A stretch of 64,000 nt of DNA, taken from assembly GCA_964561785.1 (NCBI GenBank), contig CAZLRF010000012.1:34232-98231 (forward strand), read 5' to 3'. The notes beneath the pieces were generated by a model. That model did not search any database and had not been told where the DNA came from. It worked only from the letters and a program-made list of their open reading frames with translations. The translations under genes were made by a program, and so were the position numbers. This document shows positions 45,820-55,133 of the stretch, piece by piece (positions within the stretch are counted from its first letter, which is position 1; each line of letters starts with the position of its first letter). The DNA is from DATBSL01 sp964561785 (lineage in GTDB: Bacteria > Acidobacteriota > Vicinamibacteria > Fen-336).

Positions 45820-45956
45820 GTGGCCGCTGACGCGAACGCCCCGCCGGGCCGCTCTGGCGCGCCGGGGCGGTCTGTCGCGAAAGGCCCGTCGGAAGGCGTT
45901 CCCGAGGGCCTTCCTGCGGGGCCGGCTCTGCGAAACGGAAGCCGACGGACCGGCTC

Positions 45957-45985
45957 AGTCGGCCCGCGCGGAGCGCGGGCCGACT
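45957..45985 (-). terminator. 13-bp perfect hairpin after ahcY
   Basis: AGTCGGCCCGCGC - GGA - GCGCGGGCCGACT, beginning 4 nt after the ahcY stop on the minus strand. Same size (29 nt) and 3-nt loop as the convergent gdhA hairpin, again without a T-run. Confidence 0.6.
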
Positions 45986-45989
45986 AGCG

Positions 45990-47411
<1,422 letters not shown>

Positions 47412-47434
47412 TTCTCGTCTCCTCGCTTCGTTGG

Positions 47435-47462
47435 GGAGCGCCGGAAATGCGTTCGGCGCCCC
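47435..47462 (-). promoter_or_regulatory. Hairpin between SAH aptamer and ahcY start
   Basis: On the minus strand GGGGCGCCG pairs with CGGCGCTCC (one G-U) around a 10-nt loop. It lies between the aptamer and the GAGGAG ribosome-binding site at 47419-47424, so it is a candidate expression platform. Confidence 0.45.
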
Positions 47463-47480
47463 AAACCGGTCCATTGGTTC

Positions 47481-47536
47481 GCGAGCGCCGTTTTTCGTCG
47501 CTGAGCCTGGCCCCGAAGGGTCGCAGCGCCCCTCAG
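47481..47536 (-). promoter_or_regulatory. SAH riboswitch (ahcY RNA motif)
   Basis: Minus-strand leader of ahcY with the conserved blocks of the S-adenosylhomocysteine aptamer in order: CTGAGGGGCGCTGCGACCC, then GCCAGGCTCAG, then AACGGCGCTCGC. P1 pairs CTGAG (47536-47532) with CTCAG (47505-47501); P2 is the CCC-TTCG-GGG hairpin; GCGC in the first block can pair with GCGC in the last as the pseudoknot. Position directly upstream of ahcY and directly after the predicted transcription start supports the call. In this class SAH binding raises expression. Confidence 0.9.
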
Positions 47537-47544
47537 CTCCCCTC

Positions 47545-47572
47545 ATTCTGCCAGAATCGCCCCCCCGCGCAA
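47545..47572 (-). promoter_or_regulatory. Promoter of ahcY
   Basis: Minus strand TTGCGC (47572-47567), 16 bp, CAGAAT (47550-47545). Predicted start about 47538, two bases before the riboswitch aptamer. Confidence 0.6.
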
Positions 47573-47616
47573 CCGCGCCGCGACGCGACGTCGCGACCCG
47601 CGCGAGGGGTCGCGGC

Positions 47617-47645
47617 TTGCCCCCGCCCGCCGGCGCCGCTATAAC
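47617..47645 (+). promoter_or_regulatory. Promoter of the DUF5674 gene
   Basis: TTGCCC (47617-47622), 17 bp, TATAAC (47640-47645), with the ATG exactly 6 nt after the -10 box. A leaderless transcript is predicted, as at nfeD; no Shine-Dalgarno is present. Confidence 0.65.
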
Positions 47646-47651
47646 GACGGC

Positions 47652-48023
47652 ATGCCGGAAGGGATCGTCATCGTGAGGAGCGGACGGATCGACCCCGCCG
47701 TCCTGCGCCGCCTCGTGGACGAGCTGTTCGAGGACATGGTCAAGTACGTCGTCGACGTCGAGCGCGGCGTCGCCGCGGTGGGCGGCGAGATGCACGCCGA
47801 CGGGGAGCAGGCCCTGCTCGACGACGGCAGCCGGCAGGCGGACCTGTGGGGGGCCAACTACTATCCGGGCCGCGGGCCGGAGGGGTGCGTCGAGTACACC
47901 TCGCTCATCAACATCCGGCCGGCGGCGGGGAACCGGAGCATGGAGATCCAGGACCCCGCCCTGCGCGAGCGGGTGCGCCGGCTGACCGCGGCCCTCGTCG
48001 GGGAGGGCGAGCCCCTGCCGTGA
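47652..48023 (+). CDS. DUF5674 family protein
   Basis: 123 residues. The pattern RRLVDELFEDMVKYVVDVERGVAAVGGEMHADGEQALLDDGSRQADLWGANYYP, then EYTSLINIRPAAGNRSMEIQDP, matches the small soluble DUF5674 family of unknown function, with its conserved GGE(L/M)HxDxE and SxQxxLWGxNxYP motifs. It is the first gene of a probable operon: the next starts in its stop codon (GTGA), followed 15 bp later by the receiver/ATP-grasp gene. Function unknown. Confidence 0.8.
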   Translation: MPEGIVIVRSGRIDPAVLRRLVDELFEDMVKYVVDVERGVAAVGGEMHADGEQALLDDGSRQADLWGANYYPGRGPEGCVEYTSLINIRPAAGNRSMEIQDPALRERVRRLTAALVGEGEPLP

Positions 48024-48370
48024 CCCAGCACGCGTCGCTGACCCTCGGGCGCTGGTCCGAGTTCAGCCGCGACCAGCAGGTCCTCATGATCGCGAACGAG
48101 ATGAACCGGGCGGGAAAGCTGTTCGGCCCGGCGGACCGCGACCGGCTGCGCCACGCCTACGAGCGGGTGCTCCGGCTCGCGGACCTCACGACCGAGGCCC
48201 AGCCGTCGCCCTCCCTCCGCCGGGAGCTCAGGCGGTGGCGGGAGCTGGTCGCCGGTGCGTACCTCGAGCCCGACGAGCGGCGGCACCGGGAGCTTCTCCG
48301 GGCGCTCCTCCAGCTCACGCCGGCGAGCGCGAAGCAGCTGCCGCTCCTCGGGGCCGAGCCGCGGCCGTAG
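48020..48370 (+). CDS. Uncharacterised helical protein, 116 residues
   Basis: GTG start overlapping the DUF5674 stop. The sequence is Arg/Leu-rich and helical (WSEFSRDQQVLMIANEMNRAGKLF, RLRHAYERVLRLADLT, LRRELRRWRELVAGAYL, RHRELLRALLQLTP) and ends in a short Pro-rich tail. No known motif, signal peptide or membrane segment. Its place between DUF5674 and the receiver/ATP-grasp protein, on one transcript, suggests a link to that protein. I do not recognise the family. Confidence 0.7.
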   Translation: MTQHASLTLGRWSEFSRDQQVLMIANEMNRAGKLFGPADRDRLRHAYERVLRLADLTTEAQPSPSLRRELRRWRELVAGAYLEPDERRHRELLRALLQLTPASAKQLPLLGAEPRP

Positions 48371-48385
48371 AGCGAAAGACGCACG

Positions 48386-51325
48386 ATGACACACGGTCCG
48401 ACCGGACGACGCCGCTTCCACGAGTACCAGGACCTGATGCGCCACCGCATCATGGACATCCTGCTCGTCTCCACTCCCTACGACACCTTCATCCTGGAGG
48501 AGGCGGGAGAGCTGTCCGAGCGGATGCTCGGCGAGTTCCGCAACCTCGACCTGCACTACGCCCCGGCCCTCACCGGCGTGTCGACGGGCACGGAGGCCCT
48601 GCGGATCGCCCGTGAGAGCAGCCGCGTCAACCTCATCATCACGACCCCCCACCTCGCCGACATGGACGCGGCGGAGCTCGCCCGGTGTGCCCGGGCCGAG
48701 GGGCTCGACGTGCCGGTGGTGCTGCTGGCCTGGGACACCCGCGAGCTCTCGGAGTTCCAGGCGCGCCGGGACACGTCGGCGATCGAGCGGACGTTCCTGT
48801 GGCAGGGCGACGCGCGGATGCTCGTCAGCATCGTCAAGTCGGTCGAGGACTGGAGAAACGTCGAGCACGACACGGGGGCGGTCGGCGTCCAGGTCATCAT
48901 CCTCGTCGAGGACAACGTCCGCTACTACTCGTCCTTCCTGCCCGTGATGTACACCGAGCTGCTCCATCACTCGCAGCGGGTGATCGTGGAGGGCCTGAAC
49001 CTCTCGCAGAAGATCCTGCGGATGCGGGCCCGGCCCAAGATCCTGCTCTGCACGACCTGGGAGGAGGCGGAGCGGGCGTTCGAGCGCTACGCGGGGGAGG
49101 TCCTGGGGATCATCTCCGACGTCGAGTTCCCGCGCGGGGGGGAGAAGGTGCCGAGGGCGGGGGCGGAGTTCGCGCGTCAGGTGCGGGCGGCCTGGCCCGA
49201 CGTGCCGATCGTGCTCCACTCGTCGCGCCCCGAGAACGAGGCGCTCGCCCACAGCGTGGGAGCCGCCTTCCTGCTCAAGGGCTCCCCGCTCCTGCTCCAG
49301 GAGCTGCGCGACGTGATGCTCGAGCAGTTCGGCTTCGGCGACTTCGTGTTCCGCCTGCCGGACGGCACGGAGGTGGGCCGCGCGGCGGACCTGCGAGGCC
49401 TCGAGGAGGCCCTCGCCGCCGTGCCCGAGGAGTCGCTCCTCCACCATGCCGGCCGCAACCACTTCTCCCGCTGGCTCAAGGCGCGAACGGAGTTCGCCCT
49501 CGCCCACGAGCTGCGCCCCCGCACCGTCGGGGACTACCCGAGCCCGCAGGCCCTGCGGGAGAGCCTCATCGAGGCGATCGCCTCCTACCGCCTCGAGCAG
49601 GCGCGGACCCTCGTCACCGACTTCGACCGCACCGACTTCGACCTCTCGGGGGACTTCTACCGGATGGGCGGGGGCTCGCTCGGTGGCAAGGCGCGCGGCC
49701 TCGCCTTCGTCCGCCGGCTGCTCGCGGAGCAAGGCCTGCGGCGGCGCTTCCCCGGGGTCGAGGTGGCGGTCCCGGTCTCGGCGGTGCTGGGCACCGACAT
49801 CTTCGATCGCTTCCTGGACGACAACGACCTGCGACAGTTCGCGATCGAGTGCGAGGACGAGGCCGAGATCCTGGCCCGCTTCCGCTTGGCGCCGTTTCCC
49901 GAGGAGGCCGAGCGTGACGTGGCCGCGTTCCTCGAGCGGGCGACGTGGCCCCTCGCGGTGCGCTCGTCGAGCCTCCTCGAGGACTCCCAGCACCAGCCCT
50001 TCACCGGGGTCTACGACACGCTCATGCTCGCGAACGACGCCTGGAGCCTCGGCGAGCGCCTCGACCGCGCGATCCTCGCCGTCAAGCGGGTCTACGCCTC
50101 CACCTTCTCGCCGCACGCGAAGGCCTACCTCAGGGCGACCCCCTACCGCCTGGAGGAGGAGAAGATGGCGGTGATCCTCCAGCGCATCGTGGGGGCCCGG
50201 CACGGGGCGCGCTTCTACCCCGATCTCTCGGGCGTCGCGCGATCGCACAACTTCTACCCCGTGCCGCCGATGGCGGCGGAGGACGGCGTCGTGGCCGCCG
50301 CGCTCGGCATGGGCCGGGCGATCGTCGAGGGCGGCGTGTGCATCCGCTTCTGCCCGCGTTTCCCGAGGCACATCCTGCAGTTCTCCTCCGTCGAGGACAT
50401 GCTGGAGACGACGCAGCGCGAGTTCTGGGCGCTCCCCCTCGGCGGGGGGCGAGCCGAGGAGGGGATGCGCGAGGAGGCTTTCGGGCTCGATGTCGCCGAG
50501 GGCGACGGCACCCTCGCCGCGGTGGCCTCGACCTACTCCGCGGAGAACGACGCCGTCTACGACGGCCTCTCGCGCCCCGGCCCCCGCCTCGTGACCTTTG
50601 CCCCGGTGCTCAAGCAGGGGCGCTTCCCCCTCGCGGAGGTCCTGCAGACCCTGATGGCGGAGGGCGCGCGAGGGATGGGCACGCCGGTCGAGATCGAGTT
50701 CGCGGTGAACCTCTCCGTCCCCCCGGGGACGCCCGCCGAGTTCGGCTTCGTCCAGATGCGGCCCCTCGCCCTCATGCGGGAGAGCGACGCGGTCGAGGTG
50801 GGGGAGGTCGAGCCGGCGGCGGTCCTGTGTCGAAGCCGGCGCGTGCTCGGCAACGGGCGCCTCGAGGGGATCCGCGACCTCGTCGTCGTGGACTTCCAGC
50901 GCTTCGAGCGCTCCCGCAGCCGCGACGCGGCGGCGGAGGTGGGGCGGCTGAACGGCCTGCTCCTCGCCGCGCGGACGCCCTACGCGCTCGTGGGCGTGGG
51001 GCGATGGGGCTCGCGCGACCCCTGGCTCGGGATCCCGGTCACGTGGGACCAGGTGTCGGGCGCCCAGGTCATCGTCGAGGCCGGCCTGAGGGACCTCAAG
51101 GTGACCCCCTCGCAGGGCACCCACTTCTTCCAGAACCTCACCTCGTTCAACGTCGGCTACTTCACGGTGAACCCGGAGTCCGGGGACGGCACGATCGACT
51201 GGGAGTGGCTCGACGCGCAGACCCACCTCACGAGCGTCGCCCACGTGCGGCACATCCGCCTCGAGCGGCCGATCCTCGTCCTGATGAACGGCAAGCGCAA
51301 CGAGGGGGTCATCCTCAAGCCGTAG
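48386..51325 (+). CDS. Double receiver-like / PEP-pyruvate-binding ATP-grasp protein
   Basis: 979 residues. About 22-160: degenerate receiver (MDILLVSTPYDT; TTPHLADMDA, no phosphoacceptor Asp). About 168-320: second receiver with the key residues EDN (175-177), Asp245 in ISDVEFP, SS (279-280) and Lys298. About 425-795: ATP-grasp with GGKARGL (433-439), VRSSSLLED (525-533), FTGVYDTLML, VEIEFAV and FVQMRPL. About 870-920: GRWGSRDPWLGIPV and PSQGTHFFQNLTSF. It lacks the swivel and PEP-utilising domains. Residues 415-979 align with the 580-residue paralogue beside the glutamate dehydrogenase. Probably an ATP-dependent signalling output controlled by phosphorylation; no histidine kinase is in the window. 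Confidence 0.8.
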   Translation: MTHGPTGRRRFHEYQDLMRHRIMDILLVSTPYDTFILEEAGELSERMLGEFRNLDLHYAPALTGVSTGTEALRIARESSRVNLIITTPHLADMDAAELARCARAEGLDVPVVLLAWDTRELSEFQARRDTSAIERTFLWQGDARMLVSIVKSVEDWRNVEHDTGAVGVQVIILVEDNVRYYSSFLPVMYTELLHHSQRVIVEGLNLSQKILRMRARPKILLCTTWEEAERAFERYAGEVLGIISDVEFPRGGEKVPRAGAEFARQVRAAWPDVPIVLHSSRPENEALAHSVGAAFLLKGSPLLLQELRDVMLEQFGFGDFVFRLPDGTEVGRAADLRGLEEALAAVPEESLLHHAGRNHFSRWLKARTEFALAHELRPRTVGDYPSPQALRESLIEAIASYRLEQARTLVTDFDRTDFDLSGDFYRMGGGSLGGKARGLAFVRRLLAEQGLRRRFPGVEVAVPVSAVLGTDIFDRFLDDNDLRQFAIECEDEAEILARFRLAPFPEEAERDVAAFLERATWPLAVRSSSLLEDSQHQPFTGVYDTLMLANDAWSLGERLDRAILAVKRVYASTFSPHAKAYLRATPYRLEEEKMAVILQRIVGARHGARFYPDLSGVARSHNFYPVPPMAAEDGVVAAALGMGRAIVEGGVCIRFCPRFPRHILQFSSVEDMLETTQREFWALPLGGGRAEEGMREEAFGLDVAEGDGTLAAVASTYSAENDAVYDGLSRPGPRLVTFAPVLKQGRFPLAEVLQTLMAEGARGMGTPVEIEFAVNLSVPPGTPAEFGFVQMRPLALMRESDAVEVGEVEPAAVLCRSRRVLGNGRLEGIRDLVVVDFQRFERSRSRDAAAEVGRLNGLLLAARTPYALVGVGRWGSRDPWLGIPVTWDQVSGAQVIVEAGLRDLKVTPSQGTHFFQNLTSFNVGYFTVNPESGDGTIDWEWLDAQTHLTSVAHVRHIRLERPILVLMNGKRNEGVILKP

Positions 51326-52376
51326 AGGCCACGAAGGCCCGGACCGCCTCCGCGTCGGGGAGAGCCCCGATCTCCAGGTGGAACGAGACCGACTCGCCCG
51401 GGGCGAGCTCGCGCAGCGCCCCGCTCTCGCGCTGCTCGCGGCGCGTCTTCGCCATGGCGTGGGTCGAGGGCTCGAGGCCGCAGACGTACTCGCCCTCGCC
51501 GGCCATCTTCCAGTGGGCGAGCACGGGCAGCTCCGCCGCGCGCCAGCGGACGAACGCGCCGAAGCCCGCTTCCCGGTCGACGATCGCGGCCGCGGCGAGG
51601 CCATCCGGGCCGGGGAGGGGCTCGTGGAAGAAGACCTGCTCGGCGAAGCCGGGCGTCGGGGGAGGGAAGCGCCGGTGGTCGGCGAGGCCCGCGGCGGCGG
51701 CGGGGTCGCGTGGCCGCACCGAGCGCTCGCGGACGAGCAGCTCCGAGCCCGGCCCGACCACCGGGAAGCCGAAGTTGCAGTGGTAGAGCACCGCGAGCGG
51801 GGCGGGCCGGAAGCCGTCGTTCGTGACCCGGTCGTCGAGGAGAAGGCTCGAGGCGCCGAGCCGCGTGGAGAGCCTGCGCTCGAGCCTCAGGTTCTCGCCG
51901 AACAGGCGCGACTGCCGCGTCTCCCCGGCCACCTCGAGGACGTACTCCTCGCCCCGCCACTCCTGGGCGATCCGAAGGTTCTCGGCGGGCAGGTGCGAGG
52001 CGCGGCCGTGCAGGCCGTGGCCCTCGCCCTCGGGGTCCGGCGCGCCGAAGTGGTCGAGACCGCAGGTCGTGACGAGGCCGCCCCCGAACGTCCGCAGCCA
52101 GCCGATCCCCGAGGGCTCGTACAGCGCCGGTCCTCCGAGGGCCGGGTGAAGCCACGCGAGCGGCCGCCCGGAGTGCTCGGCCGCGCCGAGGTCGAGCCCC
52201 CGGTCGACGAGGACCTCGAAGCGGAAGCCCGAGCCCGTGTGCACGTCGGCGGCCCGCACGCCACGCGAGCGCCCGTCGGCGATCTCCGCGAGGCGGACCC
52301 CGGCGAGCTGCGTCATCGCGCCGACGCGGCGCCGCAGCTCGTCTCGTGACCAGCTTCGACCGTACAGGTTCGGCAT
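51315..52376 (-). CDS. DUF4432 aldose-1-epimerase-like protein
   Basis: 353 residues, ATG with AGGAGG 4 nt upstream. The pattern LVDRGLDLGAAEHSGRPLAWLHP, GGLVTTCGLDHFGAP, GLHGRASHLPAE, YHCNFGFPVVGPGSELLV and CGLEPSTHAM follows the DUF4432 branch of the galactose mutarotase fold. These proteins have a carbohydrate-binding beta-sandwich; activity is not established for most. The His residues of GLHGR and YHCNFG could be catalytic. The 3' end overlaps the convergent receiver/ATP-grasp gene by 11 bp. Confidence 0.85.
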   Translation of the reverse strand: MPNLYGRSWSRDELRRRVGAMTQLAGVRLAEIADGRSRGVRAADVHTGSGFRFEVLVDRGLDLGAAEHSGRPLAWLHPALGGPALYEPSGIGWLRTFGGGLVTTCGLDHFGAPDPEGEGHGLHGRASHLPAENLRIAQEWRGEEYVLEVAGETRQSRLFGENLRLERRLSTRLGASSLLLDDRVTNDGFRPAPLAVLYHCNFGFPVVGPGSELLVRERSVRPRDPAAAAGLADHRRFPPPTPGFAEQVFFHEPLPGPDGLAAAAIVDREAGFGAFVRWRAAELPVLAHWKMAGEGEYVCGLEPSTHAMAKTRREQRESGALRELAPGESVSFHLEIGALPDAEAVRAFVASTA

Positions 52377-52445
52377 GCAACCTCCTGATACACAGCAAGA
52401 TGCCGGGGCATCCTCTCCTCCCCCGCTCCGACCCCTTGCGGCGGC

Positions 52446-52454
52446 TGATAATAT
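52446..52454 (+). promoter_or_regulatory. Extended -10 promoter of the envelope lipoprotein gene
   Basis: TGATAATAT (TGn-TAATAT) in the 205-bp region upstream; predicted start about 52461, leader about 120 nt containing an imperfect CGATCC/GGATCG inverted repeat. No Shine-Dalgarno is seen before the ATG at 52582. Confidence 0.4.
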
Positions 52455-52581
52455 TCGATCCTGCGCAGGGATCGTCCTGCCGCCCCGGCCCGCGCCGTCC
52501 GCGCGGGCGGCCGGGGGATCCAACACGCGGACACCGGAGGCCGGCACCCTGCGGAAGCGGTGCCCGGTTCTTTGACACTCT

Positions 52582-53178
52582 ATGAAGAGGATTGCGGTTC
52601 TGCCCGTTCTCGCGGGCCTGGCCCTGCTGTCGGTTGCCTGTGCGAAGGAGCCCACCGAGGCGCTGAACGCGGCGAAGAGCGCCCTCGCCGCGGCCAAGAC
52701 CGCCGAGGCGGCGGACTACGCCCCGGCCGCCCTGGCCGCGGCGGAGACGGCCGCCCAGGCCCTCGAGGCCGAGATCAAGGCGCAGGGTGAGAAGTTCGCC
52801 CTGACCCGCTCCTACGCCAAGGCGGCCGAGCTCGCCACCGCGGCCAAGGCGGCGGCGGACAAGGCGGCGGCCGAGGCCTTGACCGGCAAGGAGCAGATGA
52901 AGGCGGAGGCGACGACCCTCGTCGCGGGTGTGCGCTCCGCGGTCGACGCCGCGAAGGCCGCCCTCGAGAAGGCGCCCAAGGGCAAGGGCACCGCGGCCGA
53001 CCTCGAGGCGATGAAGTCCGACGTGGCCGGCGTCGAGTCGGCCCTCGCCGACATGGACGCCGCCCTCGCCGGCGGGAAGTTCAAGGACGCGAAGGTCAAG
53101 GCCGAGGCGGCCAAGGCCACGCTCGACAAGATCGTGGCCGACGTCCAGGCCGCGATCGACGCGAAGAAGGGCCGCTAG
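52582..53178 (+). CDS. Helical envelope lipoprotein (DUF4398-like)
   Basis: 198 residues. Lipoprotein signal with lipobox LLSVAC (Cys20). The mature protein is almost entirely Ala/Lys/Glu-rich amphipathic helix (LNAAKSALAAAKTAEAADYAPAALAAAETAAQ, then AKAAELATAAKAAADKAA), predicted as long coiled coils, and ends AAIDAKKGR with lysines near the C-terminus as in Braun-type lipoproteins. Residues about 30-100 resemble the N-terminal domain of the L,D-transpeptidase encoded directly downstream. It may span the periplasm and bind, or be linked to, peptidoglycan. Confidence 0.75.
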   Translation: MKRIAVLPVLAGLALLSVACAKEPTEALNAAKSALAAAKTAEAADYAPAALAAAETAAQALEAEIKAQGEKFALTRSYAKAAELATAAKAAADKAAAEALTGKEQMKAEATTLVAGVRSAVDAAKAALEKAPKGKGTAADLEAMKSDVAGVESALADMDAALAGGKFKDAKVKAEAAKATLDKIVADVQAAIDAKKGR

Positions 53179-53187
53179 CCCTCGCCC

Positions 53188-53220
53188 GGCGGGGCGCGGC
53201 GGCATTCGCCGTGCCCCGCC
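53188..53220 (+). terminator. 14-bp hairpin after the lipoprotein gene
   Basis: GGCGGGGCGCGGCG pairs with CGCCGTGCCCCGCC (one G-U) around a 5-nt loop, 9 nt after the stop. No T-run. It would separate the abundant lipoprotein mRNA from the transpeptidase genes. Confidence 0.55.
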
Positions 53221-53244
53221 CCCGGGCCCCTCGCCCCCCAGCGC

Positions 53245-54411
53245 TTGAGACTCGTCCCCTCCGGCGGGATCGCCCGTGTCCTCCTCGGGCTCGCTCTCCT
53301 CGCCGCAACGTCGCTCGCCGTGGAGCTGCGCCTCACCGGGCGCGCCCGTCCCCCCCTCGCCGCCCGCGAGGCCGCCCGCGAGGCGCTCGAGGCCGCGCGG
53401 TCCGGGCCCGCCGCGACGTTCGCCCCGGAGGCCCTCGCTGCCGCCGACGGCGCCTGGAAGGACGCCCTGCTCGCGTGGAGCCGGCAGGAGGCGCGGCTCG
53501 TGCCGCTGCGGGACTATCGCCCCGTGGCCGGGCAGATGGCCGCAACGCAAGCCCTGGCCTGGGACGCCACGCGGCTCGGCGAGCACAGGCGCGCCGGCCG
53601 GCGAGCCGCCGCCGATGCGGCCGTACGCGGGGCGCTCGCGCTCGAAGGGCACGCCGTGGCCCTCGTCGCCGCCACCGCCCTCCCGCGAGCGCAGCGCGCG
53701 CGTCTGCAGCGGGCGCGGCTCGTCCTCCGCGAGGCGCAGGCCCTGCTCCGCGGAGGCGACGTCGAGGGGGCCCTCGCCCGCGCGGAGCGCTCGCGCGGCG
53801 ATCTCGAGGAGGCCCTCGGCCCCGCCCTCGCCGTCGCCGAGCGCTACCGCTCGGAGGACCACGTCGCCGCCTGGCGGCGCTGGATCGAGGAGACCCGGGA
53901 CTGGTCGCGCCGGACGGGCCAGCCCGCGATCGTCGTCCTCAAGGAGAAGAACGCGCTCGTGCTGCTCGCCGCCGGCCGCCCGGTGAGGACGTACGACGCC
54001 GAGATCGGCCGCAACAGCCTCGGCGTCAAGCAGCGCCAGGGCGACCTCGCGACCCCCGAAGGCCGCTACCGGGTGGTGAAGAAGAAGGACCGCGGCCAGA
54101 GCCGGTACCACCGTGCGCTGCTGCTCGACTACCCGAACGCCGCCGACCGCGAGCGCTTCGCCGCGGCGAAGCGGCGGGGCGAGATCCCGGCGGGGGCGCG
54201 CATCGGGGGCCTCATCGAGATCCACGGCGAGGGAGGCAAGGGGCAGAACTGGACGGAGGGCTGCGTGGCCCTCGCGAACCCGGACATGGACGAGCTGTTC
54301 GCGCGGGTGGGCGTCGGCACCCGGGTCACGATCGTGGGAGGCGACGGCCGCGACGGCGCGTTCTCGGCCCTGCTCGAGCGGGTGGACGCAACCACGGGGG
54401 AGCGGCCGTGA
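53245..54411 (+). CDS. L,D-transpeptidase with helical N-terminal domain
   Basis: 388 residues from a TTG without a clear ribosome-binding site. A signal anchor (RVLLGLALLAATSLAVEL) is followed by an Ala-rich helical domain (about 38-190) similar to the upstream lipoprotein (ATFAPEALAAADGAW against ADYAPAALAAAETAA). The catalytic YkuD domain (about 225-375) has the YafK/ErfK-like motif IHGEGGKGQNWTEGCVAL, with the nucleophile Cys in TEGC. It makes or breaks L,D bonds in peptidoglycan or anchors proteins to it. Its stop overlaps the next L,D-transpeptidase gene. Confidence 0.87.
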   Translation: MRLVPSGGIARVLLGLALLAATSLAVELRLTGRARPPLAAREAAREALEAARSGPAATFAPEALAAADGAWKDALLAWSRQEARLVPLRDYRPVAGQMAATQALAWDATRLGEHRRAGRRAAADAAVRGALALEGHAVALVAATALPRAQRARLQRARLVLREAQALLRGGDVEGALARAERSRGDLEEALGPALAVAERYRSEDHVAAWRRWIEETRDWSRRTGQPAIVVLKEKNALVLLAAGRPVRTYDAEIGRNSLGVKQRQGDLATPEGRYRVVKKKDRGQSRYHRALLLDYPNAADRERFAAAKRRGEIPAGARIGGLIEIHGEGGKGQNWTEGCVALANPDMDELFARVGVGTRVTIVGGDGRDGAFSALLERVDATTGERP

Positions 54412-55133
54412 GCGACGAGCCCACGGCACAGTTTCCGCGGGCGCGGGACGCGTCGTCAGCCCTGGGCGGATGGCTCTCCCGCCTCTCGCGCCGGAGAGGC
54501 GCTCGTCCGGTGGCGGGGGCCCTCGTGCTGCTCGCGCTCGCGCTCCTCGGCACCGGGTGGGACTACCGCTCGGTCCCGCCGCCCGCCGCCGACGTCGACG
54601 TCGCCCCGCCGGCGAAACCCGCCACGCGCGAGGCGGCCCGCCTCGCCGCCGAGCGCCAGCGCCTCGAGACCGCGCTGCGCCGCAAGGTCCCCCGCGGGCC
54701 GTGGATCGTGATCGACCAGACCCACAACCGGCTGCGCCTGATGAGGGGGGACGACGTGCTCCTCGAGGCGCCGTGCTCGGCGGGGTCCGGGATGGTGCTC
54801 AAGGAGGGCACCGGCAAGCGCGCGTGGGTGTTCGACACCCCGCGTGGGCGCTTCGAGGTCCTCTCGAGGCTCGAGCGGCCGGTGTGGCGCAAGCCCGACT
54901 GGGCCTTCGTGGAGGAGGGGGAGCCCATCCCGAAGGACCCGGGCGACCGGCTCGAGTACGGGACGCTCGGCGAGTACGCTCTCTACTTCGGCAACGGGTA
55001 CATGATCCACGGCACGCTCTACGAGCGGCTCCTCGGCCGCCCGGTCTCCCACGGCTGCATCCGCCTCGGCCGCGAGCCCCTGCGCGAGGTGTGGAAGCAC
55101 GCCCCGCTCGGCACGCCGGTGTACATCTACTGA
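54408..55133 (+). CDS. L,D-transpeptidase (YkuD domain)
   Basis: 241 residues from a GTG overlapping the previous stop (GTGA). Cytoplasmic N-terminus, one membrane helix (VAGALVLLALALLGTGW), then a YkuD domain (about 100-241) with YMIHGT and the classical SHGCIRL nucleophile motif. It acts on peptidoglycan in the periplasm. Together with the preceding and following genes it forms a tightly overlapped three-gene envelope operon. Confidence 0.92.
   Translation: MSDEPTAQFPRARDASSALGGWLSRLSRRRGARPVAGALVLLALALLGTGWDYRSVPPPAADVDVAPPAKPATREAARLAAERQRLETALRRKVPRGPWIVIDQTHNRLRLMRGDDVLLEAPCSAGSGMVLKEGTGKRAWVFDTPRGRFEVLSRLERPVWRKPDWAFVEEGEPIPKDPGDRLEYGTLGEYALYFGNGYMIHGTLYERLLGRPVSHGCIRLGREPLREVWKHAPLGTPVYIY

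Noticed and set aside
52570..52576. TTGACA directly before the lipoprotein ATG as a promoter -35
   Set aside because: A matching -10 would fall inside the coding sequence; the TGATAATAT element upstream is a better candidate.
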